Below are positions 51,025-62,046 of a DNA stretch of 64,000 nt, one piece after another (position 1 is the first letter of the stretch; each line of letters opens with the position of its first letter). Both the position numbers and the translations under genes were made by a program. A model generated the notes under the pieces. That model was not told the DNA's origin, made no database searches, and saw nothing but the letters and a program-made list of their open reading frames with translations. Source of the DNA: Ptiloglossa arizonensis (lineage: Eukaryota > Arthropoda > Insecta > Hymenoptera > Colletidae); NCBI RefSeq assembly GCF_051014685.1, contig NW_027478722.1:124001-188000 (forward strand), read 5' to 3'.

Positions 51025-51712
51025 GTTGCATCTGAAAGTAGATACTCGCCCGATTACAACTGTATGTGTATTTTTTCCCTAGGCCATTCTGGTTAAGCGT
51101 TTGGAGCAGCAGAATTGCGAAAAATTTTTTGCATTCTCAACCATTTATTGGCTTCAAACTCCCATATCTCGCGAACGGATTGACCAAACCCAAAAATTCC
51201 TATTGCTTCTGAAAGTAGAAACTCGCCCGATTACAACGGTATGTGTATTTTTTCCCTAGGCCATTCTGGTTAAGCGTTTGGAGCAGCAGAATTGCGAAAA
51301 ATTTTTTGCCTTCTCAACCATTTCTTGGCTTCAAACTTCCATATCTCGCGAACGGATTGACCTAACCTAAAAATTCCTATTGCTTCTGAAAGTAGAATCT
51401 CGGCCGATTACAACGGTATGTGTATTTTTTCCCTAGGCCATTCTGGTTAAGCTTTTGGAGCAGCAGAAGTGCGAAAAATTTGTTGTCTTCTCAACCATTT
51501 CTTAGCTTCAAACTCCCATATCCCGCGAACGGATTGACCTAACCCAAAAATTCCTGTTGCATCTGAAAGTAGAAACTCGCCCGACTACAACGGTATGTGT
51601 ATTTTTTCCTTAGGCCATTCTGGTTAAGCGTTTGGAGCAGCAGAATTGCGAAAAATTTTTTGCCTTCTCAACCATTTCTTGGCTTCAAACTCCCATATCT
51701 CGCGAACGGATT
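51025..51712. repeat. Third nested copy, first part (+2,655 bp from 48,370)
   Basis: It matches 48,370-49,057 at 15 monomers, including the GCATTCTC change that separates 48.2-51.0 kb from its 44.7-kb partner. This piece was therefore copied from copy 2, after the main duplication. It contains R, consensus-like, P and Q (ATATCCCGCG) units. Confidence 0.85.
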
Positions 51713-52691
51713 GACCTAACCCAAAAATTCCTATTGCATCTGAAAGTCGAAACTCGCCCGATTACAACGGTATGTGTATTTTCTACCTAGGCCTTTCTGG
51801 TTAAACGTTTGGAGCAGCAGAATTGCGAAAAATTTTTTGCCTTCTCAACCATTTCTTGGCTTCAAACTCCCATATCTCGCGAACGGATTGACCTAACCCA
51901 AAAATTCCCATTGCATCTGAAAGTAGAAACTCGCCCGATTACAACGGTATGTGTATTTTTTCCCTAGGCCATTCTGGTTAAGCGTTTGGAGCAGCAGAAG
52001 TGCGAAAAATTTTTTGCCTTCTCAACCATTTCTTGGCTTCAAACTCCCATATCTCGCGAACGGATTGACCTAACCCAAAAATTCCTATTGCATCTGAAAG
52101 TCGAAACTCGCCCGATTACAACGGTATGTGTATTTTTTCCCTAGGCCATTCTGGTTAAGCGTTTGGAGCAGCAGAAGTGCGAAAAATTTGTTGTCCTCTC
52201 AACCATTTCTTAGAATCAAACTTCCATATCTCGCGAACGGTTTGACCTAAGCCAAAAATTCCTGTTGCATCTGAAAGTAGATACTCGCCCAATTACAACG
52301 GTATGTGTATTTTTTCCCTAGGCCATTCTGGTTAAGCGTTTGGAGCAGCAGAATTGCGAAAAATTTTTTGCCTTCTCAACCATTTCTTGGCTTCAAACTC
52401 CCATATCTCGCGAACGGATTGACCTAACCCAAAAATTCCTATTGCTTCTGAAAGTAGAAACTCGCCCGATTACAACGGTATGTGTATTTTTTCCCTAGGC
52501 CATTCTGGTTAAGCTTTTGGACCAGCAGAAGTGCGAAAAATTTGTTGTCTTCTCAACCATTTCTTAGCTTCAAACTCCCATATCTCGCGAACGGATTGAC
52601 CTAACCCAAAAATTCCTGTTGCATCTGAAAGTAGAAACTCGCCCGACTACAACGGTATGTGTATTTTTTCCCTAGGCCATTCTGGTTAAGC
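51713..52691. repeat. Third nested copy, second part (+2,124 bp from 49,589)
   Basis: It matches 49,589-50,567 at 12 monomers: TTTTCTACCTAGG, TTGACCTAAGCC, TCGCCCAATT and GGACCAGCAG recur in order. Three monomers present in copy 2 between the two parts are missing here, so the offset drops from 15 to 12. Private changes include CCCATTGC near 51,908 and TGTCCTCTC near 52,195. Confidence 0.85.
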
Positions 52692-55600
52692 TTTTGGACC
52701 AGCAGAAGTGCGAAAAATTTGTTGTCTTCTCAACCATTTCTTAGCTTCAAACTCCCATATCTCGCGAACGGATTGACCTAACCCAAAAATTCCTATTGCA
52801 TCTGAAAGTCGAAACTCGCCCGATTACAACGGTATGTGTATTTTTTCCCTAGGCCATTCTGGTTAAGCGTTTAGAGCAGCAGAATTGCGAAAATTTTTTT
52901 GCCTTCTCAACCATTTCTTGGTTTCAAACTCCCATATCTCGCGAACGGATTGACCTAACCCAAAAATTCCTGTTGCATCTGAAAGTAGAAACTCGCCCGA
53001 TTACAACGGTATGTGTATTTTTTCCCTAGGCCATTCTGGTTAAGCGTGTGGAGCAGCAGAATTGCGAAAAATTTTTTGCCCTCTCAACCATTCCTTGGCT
53101 TCAAACTCCCATATCTCGCGAACGGATTGACTTAACACAAAAATTCCTATTGCATCTGAAAGTAGAAACTAGCCCGATTACAGCGGTATGTGTATATTTT
53201 CCCTAGGCCATTCTGGTTAAGCTTTTGGAGCAGCAGAAGTGCGAAAAATTTGTTGACTTCTCAACCATTTCTTAGCTTCAAACTCCCATATCTCGCGAAC
53301 GGATTGACCTAACCCAAAAATTCCTGTTGCATCTGAAAGTAGAAACTCGCCCGACTACAACGGTATGTGTATTTTTTCCCTAGGCCATTCTGGTTAAGCG
53401 TTTGGAGCAGCAGAATTGCGAAAAATTTTTTGCCTTCTCAACCATTTCTTGTCTTCAAACTCCCATATCTCGCGAACGGATTGACCAAACCCAAAAATTC
53501 CTATTGCATCTGAAAGTAGAAACTCGCCCGATTACAACGGTATGTGTATTTTTTCCCTAGGCCATTCTGGTTAAGCGTTTGGAGCAGCAGAATTGCGAAA
53601 AATTTTTTGCCTTCTCAACCATTTCTTGGCTTCAAACTCCCATATCTCGCGAACGGATTGACCTAACCCAAAAAGTCCTATTGCATCTGAAAGTAGAAAC
53701 TCGCCCGATTACAACGGCATGTGTATTTTTTCCCTAGGCCATTCTGGTTAAGCGTTTGGAGCAGCAGAATTGCGAAAAATTTTTTGCCTTCTCAACCATT
53801 TCTTGGCTTCAAACTCCCATATCTCGCGAACGGATTGACCTAACCCAAAAATTCCTATTGCATCTGAAAGTCGAAACTCGCCCGATTACAACGGTATGTG
53901 TATTTTCTCCCTAGGCCTTTCTGGTTAAACGTTTGGAGCAGCAGAATTGCGAAAAATTTTTTGCCTTCTCAACCATTTCTTGGCTTCAAACTCCCATATC
54001 TCGCGAACGGATTGACCTAACCCAAAAATTCCTATTGCATCTGAAAGTAGAAAATCGCCCGATTACAACGGTATGTGTATTTTTTCCCTAGGCCATTCTG
54101 GTTAAGCGTTTGGAGCAGCAGAAGTGCGAAAAATTTTTTGCCTTCTCAACCATTTCTTGGCTTCAAACTCCCATATCTCGCGAACGGATTGAACTAACCC
54201 AAAAATTCCTATTGCATCTGAAAGTCGAAACTCGCCCGATTACAACGGTATGTGTATTTTTTGCCTAGGCCATTCTGGTTAAGCGTTTGGAGCAGCAGAA
54301 GTGCGAAAAATTTGTTGTCTTCTCAACCATTTCTTAGCATCAAACTTCCATATCTCGCGAACGGATTGACCTAACCCAAAAATTCCTATTGCATCTGAAA
54401 GTAGAAAATCGCCCGATTACAACGGTATGTGTATTTTTTCCCTAGGCCATTCTGGTTAAGCGTTTGGAGCAGCAGAAGTGCGAAAAATTTTTTGCCTTCT
54501 CAACCATTTCTTGGCTTCAAACTCCCATATCTCGCGAACGGATTGACCAAACCCAAAAATTCCTATTGCATCTGAAAGTAGAAACTCGCCCGATTACAAC
54601 GGTATGTGTATTTTTTCCCTAGGCCATTCTGGTTAAGCGTTTGGAGCAGCAGAATTGCGAAAAATTTTTTGCCTTCTCAACCATTTCTTGGCTTCAAACT
54701 CCCATATCTCGCGAACGGATTGACCTAACCCAAAAAGTCCTATTGCATCTGAAAGTAGAAACTCGCCCGATTACAACGGCATGTGTATTTTTTCCCTAGG
54801 CCATTCTGGTTAAGCGTTTGGAGCAGCAGAATTGCGAAAAATTTTTTGCCTTCTCAACCATTTCTTGGCTTCAAACTCCCATATCTCGCGAACGGATTGA
54901 CCTAACCCAAAAATTCCTATTGCATCTGAAAGTCGAAACTCGCCCGATTACAACGGCATGTGTATTTTCTCCCTAGGCCTTTCTGGTTAAACGTTTGGAG
55001 CAGCAGAATTGCGAAAAATTTTTTGCCTTCTCAACCATTTCTTGGCTTCAAACTCCCATATCTCGCGAACGGATTGACCTAACCCAAAAATTCCTATTGC
55101 ATCTGAAAGTAGAAAATCGCCCGATTACAACGGTATGTGTATTTTTTCCCTAGGCCATTCTGGTTAAGCGTTTGGAGCAGCAGAAGTGCGAAAAATTTTT
55201 TGCCTTCTCAACCATTTCTTGGCTTCAAACTCCCATATCTCGCGAACGAATTGAAATAACCCAAAAATTCCTACTGCATCTGAAAGTCGAAACTCGCCCG
55301 ATTACAACGGTATGTGTATTTTTTGCCTAGGGCATTCTGGTTAAGCGTTTGGAGCAGCAGAAGTGCGAAAAATTTGTTGTCTTCTCAACCATTTCTTAGC
55401 ATCAAACTTCCATATCTCGCGAACGGTTTGACCTAACCCAAAAATTCCTGTTGCATCTGAAAGTAGATACTCGCCCGATTACAACGGTTTGTGTATTTTT
55501 TCCCTAGGCCATTCTGGTTAAGCGTTTGGAGCAGCAGAATTGCGAAAAATTTTTTGCCTTCTCAACCATTTCTTGGCTTCAAACTCCCATATCTCGCGAA

Positions 55601-58288
55601 CGGATTGACCTAACCCAAAAATTCCTATTGCTTCTGAAAGTAGAAACTCGCCCGATTACAACGGTATGTGTATTTTTTCCCTAGGCCGTTCTGGTTAAGC
55701 TTTTGGAGCAGCAGAAGTGCGAAAAATTTGTTGTCTTCTCAACCATTTCTTAGCTTCAAACTCCCATATCTCGCGAACGGATTGACCTAACCCAAAAATT
55801 CCTGTTGCATCTGAAAGTAGAAACTCGCCCGACTACAACGGTATGTGTATTTTTTCCCTAGGCCATTCTGGTTAAGCGTTTGGAGCAGCAGAACTGCGAA
55901 AAATTTTTTGCCTTCTCAACCATTTCTTGGCTTCAAAATCCCATATCTCGCGAACGGATTGACCTAACCCAAAAATTCCTATTGCATCTGAAAGTAGAAA
56001 CCCGCCCGATTACAACGGTATGTGTATTTTTTCCCTAGCCCATTCTGGTTAAGCGTTTGGAGCAGCAGAATTGCGAAAAATTTGTTGTCTTCTCAACCAT
56101 TTCTTAGCTTCAAACTCCCATATCTCGCGAGCGGATTGACCTAACCCAAAAATTCCTATTGCATCTGAAAGTAGAAACTCGCCCGATTACAACGGTATGT
56201 GTATTTTTTGCCAAGGTCATTCTGGTTAAACGTTTAGAGCAGCAGAATTGCGAAAAATTTTTTGCCTTCTCAACCATTTCTTGGCTTCAAACTCCCATAT
56301 CTCGCGAACGGATTGACCTAACCCAAAAATTCCTGTAGCGCCTGAAAGTAGAAACTCGCCCGATTACTACGGTATGTGTATTTTTTCCCTAGGCCATTCT
56401 GGTTAAGCGTGTGGAGCAGCAGAATTGCGAAAAATTTTTTGCCCTCTCAACCATTCCTTGGCTTCAAACTCCCATATCTCGCGAACGGATTGACTTAACA
56501 CAAAAATTCCTATTGCATCTGAAAGTAGAAACTAGCCCGATTACAGCGGTATGTGTATATTTTCCCTAGGCCATTCTGGTTAAGCTTTTGGAGCAGCAGA
56601 ATTGCGAAAAATTTTTTGACTTCTCAACCATTTCTTAGCTTCAAACTCCCATATCTCGCGAACGGATTGACCTAACCCAAAAATTCCTGTTGCATCTGAA
56701 AGTAGAAACTCGCCCGACTACAACGGTATGTGTATTTTTTCCCTAGGCCATTCTGGTTAAGCGTTTGGAGCAGCAGAATTGCGAAAAATTTTTTGCCTTC
56801 TCAACCATTTCTTGGCTTCAAACTCCCATATCTCGCGAACGGATTGACCAAACCCAAAAATTCCTATTGCATCTGAAAGTAGAAACTCGCCCGATTGCAA
56901 CGGTATGTGTATTTTTTCCCTAGGCCATTCTGGTTAAGCGTTTGGAGCAGCAGAATTGCGAAAAATTTTTTGCCTTCTCAACCATTTCTTGGCTTCAAAC
57001 TCCCATATCTCGCGAACGGATTGACCTAACCCAAAAAGTCCTATTGCATCTGAAAGTAGAAACTCGCCCGATTACAACGGCATGTGTATTTTTTCCCTTG
57101 GCCATTCTGGTTAAGCGTTTGGAGCAGCAGAATTGCGAAAAATTTTTTGCCTTCTCAACCATTTTTTGGCTTCAAACTCCCATATCTCGCGAACGGATTG
57201 ACCTAACCCAAAAATTCCTATTGCATCTGAAAGTCGAAACTCGCCCGATTACAACGGTATGTGTATTTTTTCCCTAGGCCATTCTGGTTAAGCGTTTGGA
57301 GCAGCAGAATTGCGAAAAATTTTTTGCCTTCTCAACCATTTCTTGTCTTCAAACTCCCATATCTCGCGAACGGATTGACCAAACCCAAAAATTCCTATTG
57401 CATCTGAAAGTAGAAACTCGCCCGATTACAACGGTATGTGTATTTTTTCCCTAGGCCATTCTGGTTAAGCGTTTGGAGCAGCAGAATTGCGAAAAATTTT
57501 TTGCCTTCTCAACCATTTCTTGGCTTCAAACTCCCATATCTCGCGAACGGATTGACCTAACCCAAAAAGTCCTATTGCATCTGAAAGTAGAAACTCGCCC
57601 GATTACAACGGCATGTGTATTTTTTCCCTAGGCCATTCTGGTTAAGCGTTTGGAGCAGCAGAATTGCGAAAAATTTTTTGCCTTCTCAACCATTTCTTGG
57701 CTTCAAACTCCCATATCTCGCGAACGGATTGACCAAACCCAAAAATTCCTATTGCATCTGAAAGTAGAAACTCGCCCGATTACAACGGTATGTGTATTTT
57801 TTCCCTAGGCCATTCTGGTTAAGCGTTTGGAGCAGCAGAATTGCGAAAAATTTTTTGCCCTCTCAACCATTTCTTGGCTTCAAACTCCCATATCTCGCGA
57901 ACGGATTGACCTAACCCAAAAAGTCCTATTGCATCTGAAAGTAGAAACTCGCCCGATTACAACGGCATGTGTATTTTTTCCCTAGGCCATTCTGGTTAAG
58001 CGTTTGGAGCAGCAGAATTGCGAAAAATTTTTTGCCTTCTCAACCATTTCTTGGCTTCAAACTCCCATATCTCGCGAACGGATTGACCTAACCCAAAAAT
58101 TCCTATTGCATCTGAAAGTCGAAACTCGCCCGATTACAACGGTATGTGTATTTTTTCCCTAGGCCATTCTGGTTAAGCGTTTGGAGCAGCAGAAGTGCGA
58201 AAAATTTGTTGTCTTCTCAACCATTTCTTAGCTTCAAACTCCCATATCTCGCGAACGGATTGACCTAACCCAAAAATTCCTGTTGCAC
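52692..58288. repeat. Block 8: re-used block-6 segments and short repeats
   Basis: The left part (52,853-54,364) corresponds to 36.9-37.7 and 41.2-42.5 kb. Units with AGAAAATCGCCC recur near 54,050, 54,404 and 55,113. Near 55.9-56.4 kb the order AACTGCG/AAAATCCC, J (GAGCGG), K (GCCAAGG, 56,210), GTGTGG repeats that of 43.1-44.0 and 40.7-41.1 kb. From 56.8 to 58.2 kb S-like AAAAAGTCC units with GGCATG alternate with consensus-like or GACCAAACC units, giving a dimer-like pattern. The open frame at 56,942-57,277 arises because one junction reads CCCTTGG instead of CCCTAGG. Confidence 0.75.
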
Positions 58289-58770
58289 CTGAAAGTAGAA
58301 ACTCGCCCGATTACAACGGTATGTGTATTTTTTCCCTAGCCCACTCTGGTCAAGCGTTTGGAGAAGCAGAATTGCGAAAAATTTGTTTTCTCCTCAACCA
58401 TTTCTTGTTTTCAAACTCCCATACCTCGCGAAAGGATTGACCTATCCCAAAAATTCCTATTGCATCTGAAAGTAGAATCTCGCCCGATTACAACGGTATG
58501 TGTATTTTTTCCAAAAGCCATTCTGGTTAAGCGTTTGGAGCAGCAGAATTGCGAAAAATTTTTTGCCTTCTCAACCATTTCTTGGCTTCAAATTCCCATA
58601 TCTCGCGAACGGATTGACCTAACCCAAAAATTCCTATTGCTTCTGAAAGTAGAAACTCGCCCGATTACAACGGTATGTGTATTTTTTCCCTAGGCCATTC
58701 TGGTTAAGCGTTTGGAGCAGCAGAATTGCGAAAAATTTTTTGCCTTCTCAACCATTTCTTGGCTTCAAAC
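58289..58770. repeat. H-containing segment duplicated at +4,426 bp (copy 1)
   Basis: An H unit (TAGCCCACTCTGGTCAAGC, GAGAAGCAG, GCGAAAGGATTGACC) is followed by a unit whose junction reads CCAAAAGCC instead of CCCTAGGCC. The pair recurs at 62,715-63,196, 25 monomers plus 1 bp away; the extra base equals the net of the indels in between. Loss of the junction TAG gives two-monomer frames at 58,358 and 62,784, which begin at TTG and are not genes. Confidence 0.8.
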
Positions 58771-59262
58771 TTCCATATCTCGCGAACGGATTGACCTAAC
58801 CTAAAAATTCCTATTGCTTCTGAAAGTAGAAACTCGCCCGACTACAACGGTATGTGTATTTTTTCCTTAGGCCATTCTGGTTAAGCGTTTGGAGCAGCAG
58901 AATTGCGAAAAATTTTTTGCCTTCTCAACCATTTCTTGGCTTCAAACTCCCATATCTAGCGAACGGATTGACCAAACCCAAAAATTCCTACTGCATCTGA
59001 AAGTAGAAACTCGCCCGATTACAACAGCATGTGTATTTTTTCCCTAGGCCATTCTGGTTAAGCGTTTGGAGCAGCAGAATTGCGAAAAATTTTTTGCCTT
59101 CTCAACCATTTCTTGGCTTCAAACTTCCATATCTCGCGAACGGATTGACCTAACCTAAAAATTCCTATTGCTTCTGAAAGTAGAATCTCGGCCGATTACA
59201 ACGGTATGTGTATTTTTTCCCTAGGCCATTCTGGTTAAGCTCTTGGAGCAGCAGAAGTGCGA
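58771..59262. repeat. Mixed P- and Q-like monomers before the 3' 10-mer
   Basis: Three units of consensus-like and P/Q character: AAACTTCC with CGACTAC and TTCCTTAG, an ATATCTAGCG unit with ACAGCATG, then a P unit with CGGCCG near 59,188. The TTAAGCTCTTGG junction of the following unit is a one-base variant that lost its HindIII site. Nothing other than satellite is seen. Confidence 0.7.
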
Positions 59263-60275
59263 AAAATTTGTTGTCTTCTCAACCATTTCTTAGCTTCAAA
59301 CTCCCATATCGCGCGAACGGATTGACCTAACCCAAAAATTCCTGTTGCATCTGAAAGTAGAAACTCGCCCGACTACAACGGTATGTGTATTTTTTCCTTA
59401 GGCCATTCTGGTTAAGCGTTTGGAGCAGCAGAATTGCGAAAAATTTTTTGCCTTCTCAACCATTTCTTGGCTTCAAACTCCCATATCTCGCGAACGGATT
59501 GACCAAACCCAAAAATTCCTACTGCATCTGAAAGTAGAAACTCGCCCGATTACAACAGCATGTGTATTTTTTCCCTAGGCCATTCTGGTTAAGCGTTTGG
59601 AGCAGCAGAATTGCGAAAAATTTTTTGCCTTCTCAACCATTTCTTGGCTTCAAACTCCCATATCTCGCGAACGGATTGACCTTACCCAAAAATTCCTATT
59701 GCATCTGGAAGTAGAAACTCTACCGATTACAACGGTATGTGTATTTTTTCCCTAGGCCATTCTGGTTAAGCGTTTGGAGCAGCAGAATTGCGAAAAATTT
59801 TTTGCCTTCTCAACCATTTCTTGGCTTCAAACTCCCATATCTCGCGCACGGATTGACCTAACCCAAAAATTCCTATTGCATCTGAAAGTAGAAACTCGCC
59901 CCGATTACAGCGGTATGTGTATTTTTTTCCTAGGCCATTCTGGTTAAGCGTTTGGAGCAGCAGAATTGCGAAAAATTTTCTGCCTTCTCAACCATTTCTT
60001 GGCTTCAAACTCCCATATCTCGCGAATGGATTGACCTAACCCAAAAATTCCTGTTGCGTCTGAAAGTAGAAACTCGCCCGATTACAAGGGTATGTGTATT
60101 TTTTCCCTAGCCCATTCTGATTAAGCGTTTGGAGCAGCAGAATGGCGAAAAATTTGTTGTCTTCTCAACCATTTCTTAGCTTCAAACTCCCATATCTCGC
60201 GAGCGGATTGACCTAACCCAAAAATTCCTATTGCATCTGAAAGTAGAAACTCGCCCCGTTACAACGGTATGTGTA
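59263..60275. repeat. 3' repeat of 10-monomer period, copy 1 (+1,771 bp)
   Basis: It pairs with 61,034-62,046. The order is Q with ATATCGCGCG, a GACCAAACC unit with ACAGCATG, A-like with CTGGAAGTAG and CTCTACCG, E-like with GCGCACGG, GAATGG with ACAAGGG, then a J unit with GAGCGG. The offset is 10 monomers plus 1 bp because the E unit carries an extra C (CGCCCCG near 59,900). The A, E and J units match the end of block 1 (12.4-13.0 kb), 47 kb away. Confidence 0.85.
59756..59933. repeat. 178-bp monomer (1-bp insertion)
   Basis: An E-like unit reads ACTCGCCCCGATTACAG, one C more than the usual ACTCGCCCG, near 59,900. The same allele occurs in the unit at 61,527-61,704. Only these two units in the window are 178 bp. 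Confidence 0.9.
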
Positions 60276-61033
60276 TTTCTTCCCTAGGCCATTCTGGTTA
60301 AGCGTTTGGAGCAGCAGAATTGCGAAAAATTTTTTGCCTTCTCAACCATTTCTTGGCTTCAAACTCCCATATCTCGCGAACGGATTGACCTAACCCAAAA
60401 AGTCCTATTGCATCTGAAAGTAGAAACTCGCCCGATTACAACGGCATGTGTATTTTTTCCCTAGGCCATTCTGGTTAAGCGTTTGGAGCAGCAGAATTGC
60501 GAAAAATTTTTTGCCTTCTCAACCATTTCTTGGCTTCAAACTCCCATATCTCGCGAACGGATTGACCTAACCCAAAAATTCCTATTGCATCTGAAAGTCG
60601 AAACTCGCCCGATTACAACGGTATGTGTATTTTTTCCCAAAGCCATTCTGGTTAAGCGTTTGGAGCAGCAGAATTGCGAAAAATTTTCTGCCTTCTCAAC
60701 CATTTCTTGGCTTCAAACTCCCATACCTCGCGAACGGATTGACCAAACCCAAAAAGTCCTATTGCATCTGAAAGTAGAAACTCGCCCGATTACAACGGCA
60801 TGTGTATTTTTTCCCTAGGCCATTCTGGTTAAGCGATTGGAGCAGCAGAATTGCGAAAAATTCTTTGCCTTCTCAATCATTTCTTGGCTTCAAAATCCCA
60901 TATCTCGCGAACGGATTGACCTAACCCAAAAATTCCTACTGCATCTGAAAGTAGAAACTCGCCCGATTACAACAGCATGTGTATTTTTTCCCTAGGCCAT
61001 TCTGGTTAAGCGTTTGGAGCAGCAGAATTGCGA
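60276..61033. repeat. Monomers between the two 3' 10-mer copies
   Basis: About four units: an S-like AAAAAGTCC unit with GGCATG, a GTCGAAACT unit, a unit after a CCCAAAGCC junction with GACCAAACC and AAAAAGTCC, and one with TTAAGCGATTGG and AAAATCCC. The CCCAAAGCC junction removes the usual TAG and AvrII site and permits the frame at 60,483-60,818, which is not a gene. Confidence 0.7.
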
Positions 61034-62046
61034 AAAATTTGTTGTCTTCTCAACCATTTCTTAGCTTCAAACTCCCATATCGCGCGAACGGATTGACCTA
61101 ACCCAAAAATTCCTGTTGCATCTGAAAGTAGAAACTCGCCCGACTACAACGGTATGTGTATTTTTTCCTTAGGCCATTCTGGTTAAGCGTTTGGAGCAGC
61201 AGAATTGCGAAAAATTTTTTGCCTTCTCAACCATTTCTTGGCTTCAAACTCCCATATCTCGCGAACGGATTGACCAAACCCAAAAATTCCTACTGCATCT
61301 GAAAGTAGAAACTCGCCCGATTACAACAGCATGTGTATTTTTTCCCTAGGCCATTCTGGTTAAGCGTTTGGAGCAGCAGAATTGCGAAAAATTTTTTGCC
61401 TTCTCAACCATTTCTTGGCTTCAAACTCCCATATCTCGCGAACGGATTGACCTTACCCAAAAATTCCTATTGCATCTGGAAGTAGAAACTCTACCGATTA
61501 CAACGGTATGTGTATTTTTTCCCTAGGCCATTCTGGTTAAGCGTTTGGAGCAGCAGAATTGCGAAAAATTTTTTGCCTTCTCAACCATTTCTTGGCTTCA
61601 AACTCCCATATCTCGCGCACGGATTGACCTAACCCAAAAATTCCTATTGCATCTGAAAGTAGAAACTCGCCCCGATTACAGCGGTATGTGTATTTTTTTC
61701 CTAGGCCATTCTGGTTAAGCGTTTGGAGCAGCAGAATTGCGAAAAATTTTCTGCCTTCTCAACCATTTCTTGGCTTCAAACTCCCATATCTCGCGAATGG
61801 ATTGACCTAACCCAAAAATTCCTGTTGCGTCTGAAAGTAGAAACTCGCCCGATTACAAGGGTATGTGTATTTTTTCCCTAGCCCATTCTGATTAAGCGTT
61901 TGGAGCAGCAGAATTGCGAAAAATTTGTTGTCTTCTCAACCATTTCTTAGCTTCAAACTCCCATATCTCGCGAGCGGATTGACTTAACCCAAAAATTCCT
62001 ATTGCATCTGAAAGTAGAAACTCGCCCGGTTACAACGGTATGTGTA
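61034..62046. repeat. 3' repeat of 10-monomer period, copy 2
   Basis: This is the partner of 59,263-60,275, with the same extra C in the E unit near 61,671, the same ACAAGGG and the same CTGATTAAGCG. Differences include GAATGGCG versus GAATTGCG and GACCTAACC versus GACTTAACC in the J unit. It diverges at the junction, which reads CCCAAAGCC here. Confidence 0.85.
61527..61704. repeat. 178-bp monomer (1-bp insertion), second copy
   Basis: It has the same inserted C as 59,756-59,933, near 61,671. It lies 1,771 bp downstream, confirming common descent with the 10-monomer duplication. Confidence 0.9.
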
